A stretch of 64,000 bases of DNA from Sporomusaceae bacterium FL31 (GTDB lineage: Bacteria; Bacillota; Negativicutes; DSM-1736; Dendrosporobacteraceae), in assembly GCA_003990955.1 (NCBI GenBank), contig BIFV01000008.1:737066-801065 (forward strand). Direction: 5' to 3'. Every line of letters starts with the position of its first letter. The first letter of the stretch is position 1. Under the pieces are notes generated by a model. The model saw nothing but the letters and a program-made list of their open reading frames with translations, ran no database searches and was not told where the DNA came from. Shown in pieces: positions 1 through 9,368 of this stretch. The position numbers and the translations under genes are program-made.

Positions 1-567
1 TGATAACTTCTGCCCTGGTGCTTTACCGCTGTTGACCTGCATATCAATGACACGATTGTCGCCATCCACCGCCAGCAGCGTCCGCTGCACCCCATCCTGC
101 CCTTGAGCCTGCTCACTATAGACAACGGTTATGTCAGCCTGGCGCAGCTTATGATAGCTTAAAACAGTGCCTAAATCGATATTACAAACCATACTGGCTC
201 CAGCAATCACAACATATTTGTGATTACTCCGGAGAATATAATCCAGATTGGCCTGGAAATTCTCAACATCACCAAACTGCTTGCCGCTAGGCTGGTTGGC
301 ATAGGCGGGCGGCAATATGGCCAGCCCCTCGCGTTTACGGGCTAAATCCCACTCTTTGCCTGACCGTAAATGATCCATGAGTGAGCGATATTTATGCTGA
401 ACCATGATCCCGACATTGCTAATGCCGGCATTGACCATATTCGAAAGCGGAAAGTCAATCAGCCGGTATCGGCCGGCAAACGGAACAGCGGCCAAAGGCC
501 TGTGCTGAGTCAAGTCACTTAAACTTTCCTGATCGGTATATAAATTAATGATCCCAATTGCATCCAT
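1..567 (-). CDS. glgD: Glucose-1-phosphate adenylyltransferase-like subunit GlgD, first copy (3' end outside window)
   Basis: The first 189 codons are present and the frame is open to the left edge. The N-terminus (MDAIGIINLYTDQ, then HRPLAAVPFAGRYRLIDFPL) is closely similar to the complete GlgD at 10807-11925. GlgD is a nucleotidyltransferase-fold partner of the catalytic GlgC in Firmicute ADP-glucose pyrophosphorylase. It lacks the canonical GGxGxRL nucleotide loop, having GIINLYTDQ there instead, which suggests a regulatory or structural role. The ATG lies 3 bases beyond the glgC1 stop (ATGTAGCGGATG context), so the two are probably translationally coupled. It is the last visible gene of the second glg block. 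Confidence 0.9.
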   Translation of the reverse strand, partial: MDAIGIINLYTDQESLSDLTQHRPLAAVPFAGRYRLIDFPLSNMVNAGISNVGIMVQHKYRSLMDHLRSGKEWDLARKREGLAILPPAYANQPSGKQFGDVENFQANLDYILRSNHKYVVIAGASMVCNIDLGTVLSYHKLRQADITVVYSEQAQGQDGVQRTLLAVDGDNRVIDMQVNSGKAPGQKLS

Positions 568-570
568 CCG

Positions 571-1749
571 CTACATCCCCTTCCCGCTCACTTGAACCTC
601 AGTCTCGGGAAGTACAACCCGGTCTTCGGCAACGACAACAATCTCCTGCTGTCCATCCACTGTGCCGCCAACCACGCAGCTGCCGGCAGAGATGAAAGCA
701 TTACGGCCAATAATAGCCTTATCAATAATGACATCGGCTTCAATTTTGACATCAGGCATAATGACTGAATTGGTTACTTTTGTCCCTGCTCCTATGTATA
801 CGCCCGGAAACACAACAGAATGCTCAACTTCGCCAAAAATTTGGCAGCCTTCACTAATGATGGAGCTGGTTACCTTGGCTGTTGCTGCCAGATAATGCGG
901 CGGCTGTACTGGATTGACCGAATAGATGCGCCAGGCCGGGTCATAAAGATCAAACTCTGGCGGGTCGGCTAACAAATCCATATTGGCCTCCCAAAAACTC
1001 TCCAGTGTCCCCACATCTTTCCAATAGCCGCTGAATGGATAGGCCATTAAGCTTTGCCCTTCATTGAGCATTTTGGGAATAATATCTTTACCAAAATCAT
1101 GCGAAGAAGCAGCATCATAGCCGTCTGCGATCAGATATTGCCGCAGTACCGACCAGTTAAAAATATAGATTCCCATGGAAGCCAAATTGCTTTGCGGCTG
1201 CTTGGGCTTTTCCGCAAATTCTGTAATCCGGTTCGCTGAATCGGTATTCATAATGCCAAACCGGCTGGCTTCCTCCCATGGCACGGCAATGACCGCAATG
1301 GTCGCATCAGCCTGATTATCCCGGTGATAGTCCAGCATTAAGGAATAATCCATTTTGTAGATATGATCACCGGATAACACTAGAACATATTCCGGGTCAA
1401 ATAAATCAATGAAGTTGACATTTTGAAAAATCGCATCCGCTGTTCCTTTGTACCACTCCCCGCCATGCTCGCGCACATAGGGCGGCAACACATAAACCCC
1501 GCCGCCATTGCGGTCCAAGTCCCAGGCACTGCCAATGCCGATATAACTGTTTAGAGCCAGTGGTTTATATTGAGTCAGAACTCCTACCGTATCTATGTCG
1601 GAATTATGACAATTACTTAATGCAAAATCAATAATACGATACTTGCCGCCAAATGGTACCGCCGGTTTAGCCAGGTCTTTCGTGAGAAGTCCCAGCCGGC
1701 TGCCTTGTCCTCCGGCCAGCAGCATGGCCACACACTCTTTTTTCCGCAT
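571..1749 (-). CDS. glgC: Glucose-1-phosphate adenylyltransferase (ADP-glucose pyrophosphorylase) GlgC, first copy
   Basis: Makes ADP-glucose from glucose-1-phosphate and ATP, the committed step of glycogen synthesis. The 392-aa protein starts [20 protein letters not shown], with the nucleotide-binding loop at about residues 9-20, [16 protein letters not shown] after it, VLSGDHIY for metal and substrate binding, and a left-handed beta-helix C-terminal third. The ATG at 1749 is preferred over the in-frame GTG at 1758 because AAAGGTG sits 6 bases before it and the second GlgC starts the same way. The start lies inside the 3' end of glgB (83-base overlap) and the stop is followed by glgD1. Confidence 0.95.
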   Translation of the reverse strand: MRKKECVAMLLAGGQGSRLGLLTKDLAKPAVPFGGKYRIIDFALSNCHNSDIDTVGVLTQYKPLALNSYIGIGSAWDLDRNGGGVYVLPPYVREHGGEWYKGTADAIFQNVNFIDLFDPEYVLVLSGDHIYKMDYSLMLDYHRDNQADATIAVIAVPWEEASRFGIMNTDSANRITEFAEKPKQPQSNLASMGIYIFNWSVLRQYLIADGYDAASSHDFGKDIIPKMLNEGQSLMAYPFSGYWKDVGTLESFWEANMDLLADPPEFDLYDPAWRIYSVNPVQPPHYLAATAKVTSSIISEGCQIFGEVEHSVVFPGVYIGAGTKVTNSVIMPDVKIEADVIIDKAIIGRNAFISAGSCVVGGTVDGQQEIVVVAEDRVVLPETEVQVSGKGM

Positions 1750-3763
1750 TGTTATCACCTTTTCCGTAATTTATCCCATTCGTACTCCCTAGCTGCGCTG
1801 CAGTTGGTGTATGCTCACAACCTAGCTCTACTGGCTTTTCCGCAGACTTGACTGGCTTTAAATAAATGGTTGCAAGCGGCGGTATGTTTAAATGAAGGGT
1901 ATACGGCTGATTATGCCAGGCAGCTGCTTGGGGTGTTAAGCGCCCCGCATTGGACTGACCCGAACCGCCAAACTCGCCCCAGTCACTGTTAAACACCTCA
2001 GTATAACCGCATGGCTCCGGAACACCAATTCGATAGTCCTGATGTACCTGGGGAGTAAAGTTGCACACAACAATCAAATATTCATGCTCCTGTCGGCCTT
2101 TACGCATAAAGGTGATGACACTCTGATTGTAGTCCTGGCAATCAATCCAGCTAAACCCTTGCCAGTCACAATCAATTTCCCACAAAGCCGGCTGCTGCCG
2201 GTAGAAATGATTGATGGCTTTCGTGTACTCCTGCAGCTTATTGTGCATGGGATACTCAAGCAAATGCCAATCCAGGCTGTCGTAATACTTCCACTCAATA
2301 AACTGGCCAAATTCACCGCCCATAAACAGCAGCTTCTTGCCTGGATGAGCCAGCCAGTAGCCATAGAACGCCCGGAGACCGGCAAACTTCTGCCAATAGT
2401 CGCCCGGCATTTTTTCAATTAAAGATCGTTTGCCATGCACCACCTCATCATGAGATAACGGCAGGACAAAGTTCTCTGAAAAAGCATACATAAGCGAAAA
2501 TGTAACCAAATTGTGATGCCACTTGCGATGAACAGGATCGATCGCCATGTACCGCAGCATATCATTCATCCAGCCCATATTCCACTTAAAGTTAAAGCCC
2601 ATGCCGCCCATATAAGTCGGCTTAGAAATCATAGGCCAGGATGTAGATTCCTCGGCAATCATCAACGCCGCCGGATAAGCTTCAAAAACAGCCTGATTGA
2701 GATTGCGGATAAAATCCATTGCCGCTAAATTTCCATTTCCACCGTGCTGATTAGGCTGCCATTGACCGGGTTTCCGTCCATAATCCAAATACAAAATATT
2801 GGCCACCGCATCCACGCGAAGACCGTCAATATGATACACATCAAACCAGAACAGCGCATTCGAGATTAAAAAGCTGCTGACTTCGGGGCGCTCATAGTCA
2901 AAATTGGCTGTCCCCCATTCCGCATTTTCCGCTTTGTTGATATCAGCAGATTCATAGAGCGGGCTGCCATCGAAATGCCTTAAGCCATGATCGTCTTTGC
3001 AAAAATGCCCGGGAACCCAATCCAAAATAACCCCAAGCCCACGCTGATGGCAGCGGTCAACAAAGTACATAAAATCCTGGGGCGTTCCATAACGGCTGGT
3101 AACCGCGAAAAACCCTGTAGCCTGATAGCCCCACGACCCGTCAAACGGGTGCTCAACCACCGGCATAAGTTCAACATGCGTATAGCCAAGATCGACAGCA
3201 TAATCGACCAGTTGATCGGCCAGCTCCCGATAGCTTAGCGGCTGCCCGTCAGCATTAAACCGCCATGATCCCAAATGCACCTCATAGATTAACATGGGGC
3301 GCTCATAAATAGGCTTTTGCTGCAGCGTATGCCAGGTGGCATCATTCCAGCAATACCCGTCAAGCTTGGCTACTTTGGAAGCCGTCTCCGGCCGCAGTTC
3401 GGCGCAAAACGCATAAGGGTCGGCTTTTAACAGCCGTCCGCCAGCAGCGGTAATGATTTCGTATTTATAAATCGTCCCGCTGTCCAGCCCGGCAATAAAG
3501 AGACTCCAAATTCCCGAATTGCCTTGCCTCTTCATGGTATGACCGGCGCCTTGCCAGCCGTTAAAGTTCCCTACGACGTGAACGGACTGAGCAGTAGGAG
3601 CCCAAACAGCAAAGCGCGTTCCCCATTGCCCGTCAACTTCCAGCACATGCGCTCCCAGCATTTGATAACTGCGAAAATTAGTGCCTTCATGAAACAAATA
3701 CAAGTCCTGCTCGCTAAGCGGTGAAATTCTCACAGTTGGCCTCCTAGAGTTATATTTGTCCAT
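1667..3763 (-). CDS. glgB: 1,4-alpha-glucan branching enzyme GlgB
   Basis: GH13 branching enzyme that introduces alpha-1,6 branches into glycogen. It has a CBM48-type N-terminal domain (about 40-140) and a TIM barrel with the catalytic Asp in GLRVDAV (about 318), the acid Glu in AEEST (about 372) and the transition-state Asp in SHDE (about 439). The start is uncertain: the frame opens at a TTG at 3784 directly after the glgP1 stop, but the first ATG is at 3763. No good Shine-Dalgarno is seen, so coupling to glgP1 is likely. The end is odd: homology seems to stop near ATIYLKPVK, after which about 50 more residues run on, the last 27 being out-of-frame glgC1 sequence. Confidence 0.93.
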   Translation of the reverse strand: MDKYNSRRPTVRISPLSEQDLYLFHEGTNFRSYQMLGAHVLEVDGQWGTRFAVWAPTAQSVHVVGNFNGWQGAGHTMKRQGNSGIWSLFIAGLDSGTIYKYEIITAAGGRLLKADPYAFCAELRPETASKVAKLDGYCWNDATWHTLQQKPIYERPMLIYEVHLGSWRFNADGQPLSYRELADQLVDYAVDLGYTHVELMPVVEHPFDGSWGYQATGFFAVTSRYGTPQDFMYFVDRCHQRGLGVILDWVPGHFCKDDHGLRHFDGSPLYESADINKAENAEWGTANFDYERPEVSSFLISNALFWFDVYHIDGLRVDAVANILYLDYGRKPGQWQPNQHGGNGNLAAMDFIRNLNQAVFEAYPAALMIAEESTSWPMISKPTYMGGMGFNFKWNMGWMNDMLRYMAIDPVHRKWHHNLVTFSLMYAFSENFVLPLSHDEVVHGKRSLIEKMPGDYWQKFAGLRAFYGYWLAHPGKKLLFMGGEFGQFIEWKYYDSLDWHLLEYPMHNKLQEYTKAINHFYRQQPALWEIDCDWQGFSWIDCQDYNQSVITFMRKGRQEHEYLIVVCNFTPQVHQDYRIGVPEPCGYTEVFNSDWGEFGGSGQSNAGRLTPQAAAWHNQPYTLHLNIPPLATIYLKPVKSAEKPVELGCEHTPTAAQLGSTNGINYGKGDNNAEKRVCGHAAGRRTRQPAGTSHERPG

Positions 3764-3784
3764 TCCCTTCGGCACACCCTGCAA

Positions 3785-6274
3785 TTAGCCAGGAATGAGC
3801 ACCGACCGGACTTTCCAGATATCATCCGCATACTCTTGAATGCTGCGGTCACTGGAAAAAATACCGGATTTGGCAATATTATAAATGCTTGCACCAACCC
3901 ATTGTTCTTTATTGCGAAAAGCCTTGTCCAATCTCAGCTGAGTATCCGCGTAAGCCGCAAAATCTTTGAGTACAAAATATTCGTCATTATTGTACAGCAG
4001 GGAGTCATATAACGGCCGGAACGCCTCATGCTCGCCTTGCAGGCTGCCATCAATCATCTGGTTAAGGACAGTTTTGAGCCGCTCGTCATGATTGTAGCTA
4101 TCCCACACCGAATAACCGCCGCAATGATAAAAATCCAGTACTTCTTCTGCCGTAAGGCCAAAGATAAACATATTCTCTTCGCCCACAGCATCCCGAATCT
4201 CTACATTGGCACCATCTAACGTACCAATGGTAATGGCACCATTCATCATAAATTTCATATTGCCGGTACCTGAAGCTTCCTTACTGGCTGTGGAAATCTG
4301 TTCACTGACATCGGCGGCCGGAAAGACAAGTTCTCCTAGCGAAACACTATAGTTTTCCAAAAACACAACTTTTATTTTGCCCTGAATGGTCGGATCGTTA
4401 TTGATTTTTTCTGCCAGTGTGTTGATGAGCTTAATGGTTTGTTTGGCAATATAGTAGCCGGGCGCCGCTTTGCCTGCAAAAATAAATACTCTGGGTACCA
4501 TATCATAATCAGGGTTCAGTTTAAGGCGATTATACAAGTCCATGATATGAAATATATTGAGCAGCTGCCGTTTGTATGCGTGAATCCGTTTGATCTGGAC
4601 ATCGAAGATGGCAGTGGGATCAACCTCAACAGCGTATTTATTCTTAATGTACTTTGCCAGATCGGCTTTATTCTGCTGCTTTACAGCAGCGATTTGCTGT
4701 TGAAAAGCAGCGTCTCCCCGGAAATTGAGCAGATGAATTAAATCACCAGGGTGCCGAATCCAGCATTCGCCAATTGCACTGGTCAGCAAATTGGCCAAAC
4801 GGGGATTGGCCTTAATCAGCCAGCGGCGGTGGGTAATGCCATTGGTCTTATTGTTAAACTTAAGCGGATGAAAATGATAGAAATTCTTGAGTAAATGCTT
4901 TTTGAGAATATTGGTATGAATGGCGGCTACCCCATTGACGCTATAACTTCCGATTACTGCCAGATGGGCCATATTCACCTGACCCTGCGACAAGATGGCC
5001 ATATTGTGAATTTGCTCCTGCGAACAGCAAAACTTGGTCATAATTTCTTCGCAATAGCGCTTGTTGATTTCCGCTACAATCATGAATATCCGCGGCAGCT
5101 GGGTTTTAAACAGCTCTTCCGGCCATTTTTCCAATGCCTCAGGCAAAATGGTATGGTTGGTATAAGAAACCGTTCTGGTAGTAATATCCCAGGCTTGCTC
5201 CCACCCCAGGCCTTCTTCATCCATGAGTACCCTCATCAGTTCCGGAATGGCTACTGCCGGATGGGTATCATTAATATGGATGGCTACTTTTCCCGCCAGT
5301 TTCCCAATGGGCAATCCGGTTTTTTTGAAGCGGCGAATAATACTCTGCACACCGGCAGAAACGAAAAAGTACTGCTGTCTGAGCCGGAGTGTCCGTCCCT
5401 CATAGTAGTTGTCATCCGGATATAAAATCATGGAAATACGCTCAACCCACTGCTTATATTCAACCGCTTTCAGATATTCACCACGGTTAAAATAAGCCAG
5501 GTCAAACTCGGCCTGAATGGGTTCAGCATTCCACAGCCGCAGCGTATTGACGGTGTTGTTGGCATAGCCAACAATCGGGACATCATAAGGAACGGCCTTA
5601 ACAGCCTCATAGCCAGTGTGTTCAAACACCAGCCGGCCATCAGCCTGGCGGGTTTGAATCGTGCCGCCAAACTTTACTGTCACTGCCTTGTCAGCTTTCC
5701 GGTATTCCCAAATATAGCCGTCTTTCAGCCAGTTATCCGGCAATTCAACTTGCTGCTTGTCAATAATCCGTTGTTCGAACAATCCATACTTGTAGCGAAT
5801 GCCTGTACCATGTCCGGGCAAACCCAATGCGGCCATGGAATCCATAAAGCAGGCGGCCAGACGGCCTAATCCGCCATTGCCCAGTCCGGCATCCGGCTCC
5901 TGCTGCTCCACTTCCGCCAAACTAATGCCGAGTTCGGCCAGTGCTTCCTGACAGGTGGCCAGCAAGCCGGTATTAATGAGATTGGTATCTAGAATACGAC
6001 CAAGCAGAAATTCCATCGAGAAATAGTAAATCTGTTTTTCATTTTTTTCAGTATAAGTCTTGTTGGTTTGGATCCAATTTGAGCTAATCGTATCCCGGAT
6101 CACTTCGCCAAGGGCACTGTACAGATCGTTGGTTGAGGCTTCCTCAAGACTCTTACCATGCCTGGACTGAAGTTTCTGGATAAAAGCTTCTTTAAACCCG
6201 GCTTTATCTTGTAAAATAGAACCTGCACCTCCCCTTCCAAAATCGGCTTGTAATAATCTGTTATCTATGGACAT
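3785..6274 (-). CDS. glgP: Glycogen/starch phosphorylase, first copy
   Basis: Phosphorolyses glycogen to glucose-1-phosphate. GT35 family, full length at about 829 aa. The N-terminal phosphorylase signature EPDAGLGNGGLGRLAACF is present, and the PLP lysine lies in EASGTGNMKFMMNGAIT. The ATG at 6274 has no clear Shine-Dalgarno. A strong GGGGAGGT lies inside the gene, 9 bases before an ATT at 6217 that aligns with the probable TTG start of the paralogue at 9252, so translation may begin at that ATT. It heads the glgP1-glgB-glgC1-glgD1 block and is separated from glgP2 by a gene on the other strand. Confidence 0.95.
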   Translation of the reverse strand: MSIDNRLLQADFGRGGAGSILQDKAGFKEAFIQKLQSRHGKSLEEASTNDLYSALGEVIRDTISSNWIQTNKTYTEKNEKQIYYFSMEFLLGRILDTNLINTGLLATCQEALAELGISLAEVEQQEPDAGLGNGGLGRLAACFMDSMAALGLPGHGTGIRYKYGLFEQRIIDKQQVELPDNWLKDGYIWEYRKADKAVTVKFGGTIQTRQADGRLVFEHTGYEAVKAVPYDVPIVGYANNTVNTLRLWNAEPIQAEFDLAYFNRGEYLKAVEYKQWVERISMILYPDDNYYEGRTLRLRQQYFFVSAGVQSIIRRFKKTGLPIGKLAGKVAIHINDTHPAVAIPELMRVLMDEEGLGWEQAWDITTRTVSYTNHTILPEALEKWPEELFKTQLPRIFMIVAEINKRYCEEIMTKFCCSQEQIHNMAILSQGQVNMAHLAVIGSYSVNGVAAIHTNILKKHLLKNFYHFHPLKFNNKTNGITHRRWLIKANPRLANLLTSAIGECWIRHPGDLIHLLNFRGDAAFQQQIAAVKQQNKADLAKYIKNKYAVEVDPTAIFDVQIKRIHAYKRQLLNIFHIMDLYNRLKLNPDYDMVPRVFIFAGKAAPGYYIAKQTIKLINTLAEKINNDPTIQGKIKVVFLENYSVSLGELVFPAADVSEQISTASKEASGTGNMKFMMNGAITIGTLDGANVEIRDAVGEENMFIFGLTAEEVLDFYHCGGYSVWDSYNHDERLKTVLNQMIDGSLQGEHEAFRPLYDSLLYNNDEYFVLKDFAAYADTQLRLDKAFRNKEQWVGASIYNIAKSGIFSSDRSIQEYADDIWKVRSVLIPG

Positions 6275-6441
6275 TTTTCTGTTTCGATATAGCAAAAACC
6301 TGCAAAAACTGAGCAAAATATTATTTTATAAATTGAATTTTGAAATAACTTTTTAGGAAAATGGTCTCAAGATTGTGAGTCCATTTTACCGGAGGGATTT
6401 CAGCCTTTTTGTCAAATTCCGAAGATAAAGGAGGGTTTACA

Positions 6442-6765
6442 ATGCTTATTTGGCGAGGCTATGGAATCATTATCCCGATTGTTACCTTGTCAGTTTGTCT
6501 GATGACCCAATATTCTTTGGACTCCATATTTTATGAAGGATATTACCAATTACAAAAATGGCCTGTTTCGTCTGACCTTTTTATCTCTGCGGCAATCACT
6601 TGGGTTATCGGTAAACGAACAAATAAAGATTGTGATCGTTTCTTGCTGGACCCTAAAACTTACCGTGAGATTAAACCTAGAAAAGCTCATAGTCTATTTT
6701 GGATTAGAACTGAATATTGGGCACCCATACTGGCTTTGCTGGGCTCCTGGAATCTAATCCATTAG
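6442..6765 (+). CDS. Small membrane protein of unknown function
   Basis: A 107-aa protein, not recognised. The start is the ATG behind AAAGGAGGG with a 6-base gap; a longer in-frame opening at 6409 lacks a ribosome site. A hydrophobic segment lies at about residues 5-22 (YGIIIPIVTLSVCLM), a second near 46-56 (LFISAAITWVIG), and a third weak one at the C-terminus (WAPILALLGSW). A basic loop (KPRKAH) lies between the last two. The layout (short, 2-3 membrane segments, one Cys in the first) resembles immunity-type or TM2-like small proteins, but no function can be named. It is the only plus-strand gene within the glycogen cluster. Confidence 0.7.
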   Translation: MLIWRGYGIIIPIVTLSVCLMTQYSLDSIFYEGYYQLQKWPVSSDLFISAAITWVIGKRTNKDCDRFLLDPKTYREIKPRKAHSLFWIRTEYWAPILALLGSWNLIH

Positions 6766-6794
6766 AATAAGCCAACGGCCATCATGCAACAGAT

Positions 6795-6819
6795 AAGGGC
6801 TGGGTACTAACCAGCCCTT
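6795..6819. terminator. Bidirectional terminator between small membrane gene and glgP2
   Basis: AAGGGCTGG and CCAGCCCTT form a 9-bp stem around GTACTAA, followed by TTGTC on the plus strand. It lies between the convergent ends of the plus-strand small gene and minus-strand glgP2. Confidence 0.75.
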
Positions 6820-6825
6820 TGTCTA

Positions 6826-9252
6826 TCAGGGAATCCTTACAGGCTTGATGTTCCAAATGCCTTTTGCATACTCGCTAATGGTGCGGTCACTGGAAAAATT
6901 ACCGGAATGAGCAATGTTGGTGATGCTCATTTTTAACCACTCGCGCTTATGCTGATATCGCTCTTCCAAGCGAACGTGTGCATCGGCGTAGGCTGCAAAA
7001 TCCTTGAGCACAAAGAACTCATCATTATTAAGCAGCAGATAGTCATACAGTGGCCGGAATTCCTCTTTCTCATTCGGAAAAAAACCGTTTACCAGCTGCT
7101 CCAGCACGGTCTTGATGCGCTGATCGCTGTTATAAATATCCCAGGCACAATAGCCGCAATGCTGATAGTAGTTCAATACCTGCTCGGCCCGCAAACCGAA
7201 TATAAAGATATTCTCATCGCCAACTGCATGATGAATTTCGACATTTGCGCCATCCAGCGTTCCGATGGTTATGGCACCATTCATCATGAACTTCATATTG
7301 CCGGTGCCTGACGCTTCTTTGCTGGCTGTAGAAATTTGCTCACTCACATCTGCGGCCGGAAATAGCAGTTCGCCAAGAGAAACACTATAGTTTTCTAAAA
7401 AGACTACTTTTAGCTTATCTTGAATGGTGGTATCCTTGTTAATCAGCTCAGCCATAATGTTAATCAGCTTAATGGTCTGTTTGGCAATATAGTAGCCGGG
7501 TGCAGCCTTGCCTGCAAAGATGAACGTACGCGGGGTGATCGCCAAATCCGGGTTTGCCTTTAAACGGTTATATAAATCCATGATGTGCAGCACATTTAAA
7601 ATTTGCCGTTTGTAAGAATGAATGCGTTTAATCTGGATATCAAAAATGGAGTTCACATTAAGGGTAAGCTGATATTTGCTGCTGATATATTGCGCCAAAG
7701 CCTCTTTCTTGCCTAGCTTAATGGCCGCCAGCCCATCCTGGAACCCACTATCCTGATTGTAGCGCAGCAACTGGCTTAACTCCTGAGGACAGGTCAGCCA
7801 GCCTGGCGAGATGGCCTCAGAAATAAGCTCAGCCAATTCCGGATTTGCCTTGAGCAACCAGCGCCGGTGCGTAATTCCATTGGTCTTGTTGTTAAATTTA
7901 TGAGGCGAAAAATTATGAAATCCGGCCATGACATGGTTTTTTAGAATATCCGTATGGATCTGGGCAACACCATTGACACTATAGCTCCCTATAACCGCCA
8001 GCCGGGCCATATGTACCTGATCATCCAGGATAACCGACATGTCGCGGACTTTATCCCAGTCACCATACCGGTTCCAGACAGCTTGGCAAAAGCGCTTATT
8101 AATTTCCTCAACAATCATATAAATTCGCGGCAACAGTGTTTTGAACATGTCAACCGGCCATTTCTCCAGCGCTTCCGGCATAATGGTATGGTTGGTATAA
8201 GAAATGGTCTCGGTGGTAATTTGCCAGGCTGCATCCCACCCGAGACCTTCTTCATCCACCAGCAGCCGCATCAGCTCAGGAATGGCCAGCGCCGGATGGG
8301 TATCATTAATATGCACCGCGACCTTGCTCGGCAGGGCATGAATACTATATTTGCGCCGCTTGAACCGCCTGAGAATACTTTGCAGGCCGGCTGACACAAA
8401 GAAGTATTGCTGTTTGAGGCGCAGCAGCCGCCCTTCATAGAAACTGTCATCCGGATAGAGAATCTTGCAAATGCGTTCAACCGACTGCTTATATTGGACA
8501 GCTTTCAAGTAATCGCCATGATTAAAGCAGGATAGGTCAAAATCGGCTTGTAACGGCTCGGCATTCCAGAGCCGCAGTGTATTCACGGTATTGTTGTCAT
8601 AACCGATCATCGGGATATCATAGGGCACAGCTTTGACACTCTCATAGTTTTCCTGAATAAACTCAGTCCTGCCGCCACTTTCACGGCAGACCACATTCCC
8701 GCCAAATTTAACGTCAACGGCTTTGTCGGCTTTTCTAAATTCCCAGATATAGCCATCCTTTAACCAGTTATCAGGCAGCTCGACCTGATAGTGATTGACA
8801 ATCTTTTGCTCAAAAAGTCCATATTTATACCGGATACCACAGCCATGCCCCGGTAGGTTCAGGGCTGCCAGAGAATCGAGAAAACAGGCCGCCAGCCGTC
8901 CAAGACCACCATTTCCGAGTCCAGCGTCCGGCTCCTGGTTCAACAAGTCTTCTAACTCAATGCCTAAGTCCTTTAGCCCCTCTGCACACACTTGCTTAAG
9001 TCCGGTATTAATTAAATTACAGTCCAATAGTTTCCCCATCAAAAACTCGATAGAGAAATAGTAGACCTGTTTTTCCCCCTGATCGCGGTATTGCTTATTG
9101 GTTTGAATCCAGTTACGGCTTATACAATCACGCACCACACTTGCCAGCGCAACGTAGTTATCATTCATACAAGCTTCATCCATGCTTTTTCCGCACATAG
9201 TCTGCAGCTTGTTGATAAAGGCGGCTTTAAACGCTTCTTTGTCGCTAAGCAA
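6826..9252 (-). CDS. glgP: Glycogen/starch phosphorylase, second copy
   Basis: Second GT35 phosphorylase, about 808 aa. It has EPDAGLGNGGLGRLAACF and the PLP motif EASGTGNMKFMMNGAIT, and is colinear with the first copy over its whole length. The proposed start is the TTG at 9252 (LLSDKEAFKAAF), 6 bases after a strong GGAGGT; the longer frame up to 9309 has no ribosome site of its own. It is the last gene of glgC2-glgD2-glgA-glgP2. Sequence differences from the first copy are spread along the gene, so the duplication is not recent. Confidence 0.95.
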   Translation of the reverse strand: MLSDKEAFKAAFINKLQTMCGKSMDEACMNDNYVALASVVRDCISRNWIQTNKQYRDQGEKQVYYFSIEFLMGKLLDCNLINTGLKQVCAEGLKDLGIELEDLLNQEPDAGLGNGGLGRLAACFLDSLAALNLPGHGCGIRYKYGLFEQKIVNHYQVELPDNWLKDGYIWEFRKADKAVDVKFGGNVVCRESGGRTEFIQENYESVKAVPYDIPMIGYDNNTVNTLRLWNAEPLQADFDLSCFNHGDYLKAVQYKQSVERICKILYPDDSFYEGRLLRLKQQYFFVSAGLQSILRRFKRRKYSIHALPSKVAVHINDTHPALAIPELMRLLVDEEGLGWDAAWQITTETISYTNHTIMPEALEKWPVDMFKTLLPRIYMIVEEINKRFCQAVWNRYGDWDKVRDMSVILDDQVHMARLAVIGSYSVNGVAQIHTDILKNHVMAGFHNFSPHKFNNKTNGITHRRWLLKANPELAELISEAISPGWLTCPQELSQLLRYNQDSGFQDGLAAIKLGKKEALAQYISSKYQLTLNVNSIFDIQIKRIHSYKRQILNVLHIMDLYNRLKANPDLAITPRTFIFAGKAAPGYYIAKQTIKLINIMAELINKDTTIQDKLKVVFLENYSVSLGELLFPAADVSEQISTASKEASGTGNMKFMMNGAITIGTLDGANVEIHHAVGDENIFIFGLRAEQVLNYYQHCGYCAWDIYNSDQRIKTVLEQLVNGFFPNEKEEFRPLYDYLLLNNDEFFVLKDFAAYADAHVRLEERYQHKREWLKMSITNIAHSGNFSSDRTISEYAKGIWNIKPVRIP

Positions 9253-9368
9253 AAAATCACCTCCTGAAATATACCCTTTACCTGCAAGTGTCAAAGTCGG
9301 GAGCGGCAATACTCCATGTTATGCTGCAAGCAGTATATATTATTCGGAAGAGTGATTTTTGGTTAATT

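Noticed and set aside
2042..2422. Plus-strand 126-codon frame within glgB, and similar frames inside glgP and ppdK
   Set aside because: They are antisense to genes with clear catalytic motifs, have no ribosome sites, and read as low-information peptides.
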